From contig NC_092662.1 of the NCBI RefSeq assembly GCF_032118995.1, positions 12,599,701 to 12,663,700 on the forward strand: 64,000 nucleotides of DNA, given 5' to 3'. The notes below the pieces were generated by a model. It did no database searches. It saw only the letters and a list, made by a program, of their open reading frames with translations, and was not told where the DNA came from. Made by a program: the position numbers and the translations under genes. Each line of letters starts with the position of its first letter. Within the stretch, counting starts at the first letter, position 1. Below, piece after piece: positions 60,269-64,000 of the stretch. Source of the DNA: Asterias amurensis (taxonomy: Eukaryota; Echinodermata; Asteroidea; Forcipulatida; Asteriidae).

Positions 60269-60764
60269 ACCCACTGTGGAACTTGCTTAGGGGACACTAC
60301 ACCAAGGACTGCATGATTCCAACATACTTGACAGTCAGTGGTCTGTCTGTCTGCTTTAATGTCCCTGTAGACCTCCATACATAATAATATCATGAGTAAG
60401 TATAAACAAAAGTGCACCAATTATCCCACATTGATTCTCTAAGGGGTTGTAATGTTAGCATTTAATGTCTTGGGCTGGTACTGTGGTTGTCTTGTGAGTC
60501 AGGGTCAAATGCTACTCCTTGAAAGGAAACAGGCGAGAACGATGAAAGAGAGAAGGCAACTGTTTTGGGGGGTTTGTTTAGGTCTACACTTAAGCCCCTT
60601 TCACACGAGAGCAAATTAACTAGGGTCCCTTGCTAAAATGTAGCATGGTTGTAAAATCTTACAAAATGTACATGGATGTCCCTCGTGTGAAAGGACAACA
60701 ATTTTTTCTACTGTCCCAGTTCTCTTGCAAAATCTTGTCAAACATTGCAACATCCATGCTCAAT
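60269..60764. other. No gene; small foldback-like element
   Basis: At about 60594-60715 CCCTTTCACACGAGAG and CCTCGTGTGAAAGG are inverted, with related CTTGCAAAATCTTGTCAAACA blocks. Otherwise nothing recognisable. Confidence 0.45.
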
Positions 60765-60970
60765 TAAAGGCAGTGGACACTATTGGTAATTACTCAAAAT
60801 AATTATCAGCATAAAACCTTACTGGGTAACGGGTAACGGGAAGGGGTTGATAGTATAAAACATTGTGAGAAACGGCTCACTCTGAAGTGACGTAGTTTTT
60901 GAGAAAGAAGTAATTTTCCATGAATTTGATTTTGAGACCTCAAGTTTAAAATTTGAGGTCTCGAAATATG
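60765..60970. mobile_element. Foldback element, family A, left half
   Basis: AAAGGCAGTGGACACTATTG to AATTTGAGGTCTCGAAATA, ending at the central hairpin. Confidence 0.82.
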
Positions 60971-61282
60971 ACCGACACATAATGACCGATTAACAAATAT
61001 TCTCCAGGAACGGGCCATGTTTTTGTCTTGTCCAATGAACCACAAATCTATATTTCAATCAGTAAGTAATAAGTCATGCCATGAACTGCACATTATTGTC
61101 ATATTCTTTTAGGAATTCTAAAACCTAACGTAAATTGAACACACACAGGCCCCTTCACACTAAACAAGTTTCCAGGAAAACCTTTTCACATCTGGAAAGC
61201 TTACCCTGGGAAGCTCCTGGGAAATAGCAATACCAGGGAGTAGTTCCCCTTGCCGTGCTCGCTTGGGATTGGGAGTAGGGTT

Positions 61283-61615
61283 AAAGCCATTATACACTTT
61301 CGGTACAGAAAAAAAAGTTCACAGATTTACAAATAATTTACAGGGTTTACAGAAGGTAATGGTGAAAGACTTTTTGAGAAAACATTAAAACAATATCAAT
61401 TCTCGATAGCGAGAATTACGGATTTATTTTAAACACATGTCATGACACGGCGAATTGTGGGGAAACAAGGGTGGGTTTTCCCATTATTTTCTCCCGACTC
61501 TGATGACCGATTGAGCCTAAATTTTCACACGTTCGTTATTTTATATATAAGTTGTGGTACACAAAGTGTGAGTCTTTGACAATATTGTTTACCGAAAGTG
61601 TCCAATGGCTTTAAT
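61283..61615. mobile_element. Foldback element, family E, complete
   Basis: AAAGCCATTATACACTTTCG at the left and CGAAAGTGTCCAATGGCTTT at the right. Its interior shares the TTCACACGTTCGTTATTTTA-type region with family A, suggesting common ancestry. Confidence 0.85.
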
Positions 61616-61807
61616 ACTGAGTGTTCATTTCCCCCAGGAAAAATGCATTGAGTGTGAACATTGGGTGGCGATGGTGTTAAAACTCCCCAGAAATTTTATG
61701 GCGTTTTTATTAAGGGCTATTTATTGCTGTGTCCTTAGGATGGAACTTCAAGCCATGAGGTGCCATGTGTTGTGCAAAACACCAAAGTTGCACTTATTGT
61801 AAAGAGA

Positions 61808-61945
61808 GGGTGTTCCTGGTTTGATTGGCTGCATAGTGCGCCACAGCACCTTGTTAACCATTATAGATATGTACAATAGGCCTAAAGGAAAAAGGTTTCA
61901 AACTTAAAAATTGTAGCTCAGCATACCTTGCTAAAAAAGAAGACG
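61808..61945 (+). repeat. Dispersed repeat 'K'
   Basis: GTTTGATTGGCTGCATAGTG, CGCCACAGCACCTTGTTAAC and GCATACCTTGCTAAAAAAGA. Confidence 0.65.
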
Positions 61946-62347
61946 ATTGCTGGAGTGGAGTGACAAATTTGAGCACTATATAGGAGGCCAATATTATTAT
62001 TGTATTATTATAAACACACACACCCTCCCCCATTCTAGTGATGTTAACTCCATAGCCTGAACTTCTTGCCCTCTGCTTGGGAATTCTTAATAAAATAACA
62101 CGGTGACAGCTTGTGTAATAAATGGCTAGTCGGAGGCTACACAGTCAATGAGCTGTCAACGCAGTACTCCAACATGATAAATGGTCATTGAAACAGAGAA
62201 TGTTTTCCTTGGGGATTCCTAGCGGTACCTTGTATAAATTGATTAAAAAGTGTAATAACAGGGACTGCTGTAAATCTACAAGGGCAAAAACATGTACATG
62301 ACTCTGAAAAACGTGTTTAGAGGGGCTGTAGGTGTGGCCAACAACTC

Positions 62348-62510
62348 AATTTCACAAAACTCGTCCTAACTTAGGATTAATCTATCAGGATTTAGGACGA
62401 GTTAAGTTCAGTATCCATTGGCGTTCGGACGCATTGAACCCATCCTAGGTTGGGGTGAATTACTCGTCTTAACTCGAACGTCCTACGTTTTGTGAAATCG
62501 GCTGCGGACT
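62348..62510. mobile_element. Foldback element related to family C
   Basis: AATTTCACAAAACTCGTCC at the left with TACGTTTTGTGAAATCGGC at the right; interior TTAGGACGAGTTAAG and CTTAACTCGAACG. Confidence 0.65.
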
Positions 62511-62514
62511 ACGT

Positions 62515-63100
62515 ACATGTCATCGTCTCGTAATGGTAAAAACTTGTATGAGCTAGTAAACACCATTTCTCAATTTGCCCTGTGGGCTACCAAAAAGGGT
62601 TCACAATACAGATCTGTTTGAAATGTTCATATTTTTTTTCTTTTAGATGTGAGTATAAACAAAAATGTCTTAGACTACGAAACCACGGTGGTGGTCACTA
62701 CCTAATGGTTCCGTATTACAATTCATAATCTTGGATCATAAAAGTTTCCAAGGGCAAGTGAAATGCATAGTTTACTTGCCCAGTTTGCTACTTTTCAAAA
62801 AGCTTATGCGAAAGGCCTTCCATTCTTTGTTTATTTAACTGCTGGTTTTTTTTTTTTGAGTTTTTTTTTTTTTTCTGGATTTGTTGTTGCTGTACTTTTT
62901 ATTTTCCTTTTTTTTTTTGTAGAAAAGTTCATAATCCTGAAAGATGGGTTTAGTGAGATCTTGGGACATAACATGGACTGTACAGCAAGAATGCAAACCC
63001 AAAGTGGCAACCCCAGGTAAGCCTCAAGATTTGTTATAAGGTTTTGCAAGATTATCTGGGGTACCAAGTTCAACCTCAAGTTACCGCTAGTTAAACTCTG
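62515..63100. other. No gene; poly-T tracts
   Basis: Long T runs at about 62846-62920. The 85-codon frame at 62763-63020 is mostly encoded by them and is not credible. Confidence 0.5.
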
Positions 63101-63102
63101 CG

Positions 63103-63488
63103 TTAAAGGCAGTGGACACTATTGGTAATTACTCAGTAAAATGATTGGCATGAAACCTTTCTTGGTGACGAGTAATGGGGAGAGGTTGATGGTATAATAC
63201 ATTGTGTGAAACGGCTCCCTCTGAAGTGCCATAGTTTTCGATAAAGAAGTAATTTTCCACGAATTTGATTTCGAGACCTCAGATTTAGAACAAGAGGTCT
63301 CGAAATCAACCATGTAAACGCACACAACTTCGTGTGACAAGGGTGTTTTTTCTTTTATTATTATCTCGCAACTTCAATGACCGATTGAGCTCAAATTTTC
63401 ACAGGTTTGTTATTTTATGCATATGTTGAGATACACCAACTGTGAAGGCTAGTCTTTGACAATTACCAATAGTGTCCACTGCCTTTAA
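63103..63488. mobile_element. Foldback element, family A, complete
   Basis: The cleanest copy: TTAAAGGCAGTGGACACTAT at the left and ATAGTGTCCACTGCCTTTAA at the right, 386 bp, with central hairpin GAGACCTCAGATTTAGAACA / AGAGGTCTC. Confidence 0.92.
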
Positions 63489-63721
63489 GCAGTTCTCAGA
63501 TACAAATGTAAGTAATTTAACACTAACAGGATGCTTACTATCAATCATTACTATCTTTGTAATGACCGAATTCACACAATTATGTAGGGGTCATTACCAA
63601 AGTATGCCCCTATCTGTAAGTGTTAAATCTACAAAATAAAACAATAGGCCCTATTTGGGTGTATTTAGCATTGCTTGGTAAAGGGACTGTTTCTATGGTG
63701 CACCCTTCATACGATTCCAAA

Positions 63722-63857
63722 ACACAAGAGGGCAGCACCTATTTACACCAAACAAACTTTCTAAGTCCCGTCTTCACCAACAGAGGGCAGCATACAAGTT
63801 TCTGGACAGAGCACTTTTTTCAGTTGGGAAAAAGTAATCCACACCACTAGAGGGCAG
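63722..63857 (+). promoter_or_regulatory. Three CTCF-like motifs in the same orientation
   Basis: ACACAAGAGGGCAG (63722-63735, 12 of 14 against CCASYAGRKGGCRS), CCAACAGAGGGCAG (63777-63790, 13 of 14) and CCACTAGAGGGCAG (63844-63857, 14 of 14). Spacing is 55 and 67 bp. About 8 kb upstream of the laminin start. Motif match only. Confidence 0.4.
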
Positions 63858-64000
63858 TATTTGTGCCAACCTTTGAAACAATGTGGGAGTTATTTTTAGA
63901 TTGTATCAATTTCAAGGTGGAATTTCCAGATGATTCAGGATAAAATCAAGCCTAATTTTGAACACTTTTTCATGTTGAAACTAAATAGTATAAAAACAAC

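Noticed and set aside
62763..63020. 85-codon frame with hydrophobic runs resembling a membrane protein
   Set aside because: The hydrophobic stretches are encoded by poly-T tracts.

Overview
The window looks like a gene-poor, repeat-dense animal genome. Genes are split by canonical GT/AG introns. Short foldback (MITE-like) elements and tRNA-derived SINEs fill most non-coding space. The coding content (a laminin gamma chain and C2H2 zinc-finger arrays) is metazoan. The foldback families and overall texture resemble what I know of echinoderms, most likely a sea star, but that assignment is recognition from memory, not proof.

Layout. 1-6.3 kb: no convincing gene; SINEs, foldback elements and one near-perfect 160-bp inverted repeat. 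6.37-15.05 kb, plus strand: a C2H2 zinc-finger neighbourhood with a decayed array (6.37-6.9 kb), an open 14-finger ORF (7.34-8.76 kb) trailed by dead fingers, and a 12-finger ORF (13.98-15.05 kb). 15.07-16.67 kb: four foldback elements head to tail. 17.43-21.98 kb: a 4.5-kb AT-rich tandem array (about 55-bp unit) with a higher-order duplication at about 2.04 kb spacing. 22.4-26.6 kb: AT-rich, almost element-free sequence that may be a long 3' UTR. 26.6-55.9 kb, minus strand: a complete 25-exon laminin gamma gene whose reading phases all join (3,948 nt including stop, 1,315 residues). 56-64 kb: upstream flank, mostly foldback elements, ending with three CTCF-like motifs in one orientation.

The main result is the laminin gene. 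Its domain order is signal peptide, 3.5 laminin-EGF repeats, L4 (IV) domain, 6.5 laminin-EGF repeats, long coiled coil, and the C-terminal cysteine that bonds to a beta chain. It appears to lack the N-terminal LN domain and first EGF repeat. The signal-peptide exon has a strong start context, an in-frame stop just upstream, and a phase that fits the second EGF-repeat exon. This parallels vertebrate gamma-2, but the chain keeps a gamma-1-type nidogen-binding loop and the full gamma-1 complement of EGF repeats. It would be predicted to assemble into a laminin trimer and bind nidogen, but not to polymerise through its gamma short arm.

Other points of interest: two dispersed copies of a sequence carrying a histone-mRNA-type 3' stem-loop, a nested stack of three foldback families in a laminin intron, four same-orientation copies of one 180-bp repeat in laminin introns, a decayed duplicate of a laminin exon-4 splice donor, and a degenerate hairpin motif like those of Penelope-type or other retroelements. 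All functional statements rest on reading the sequence and family knowledge; no search was run.
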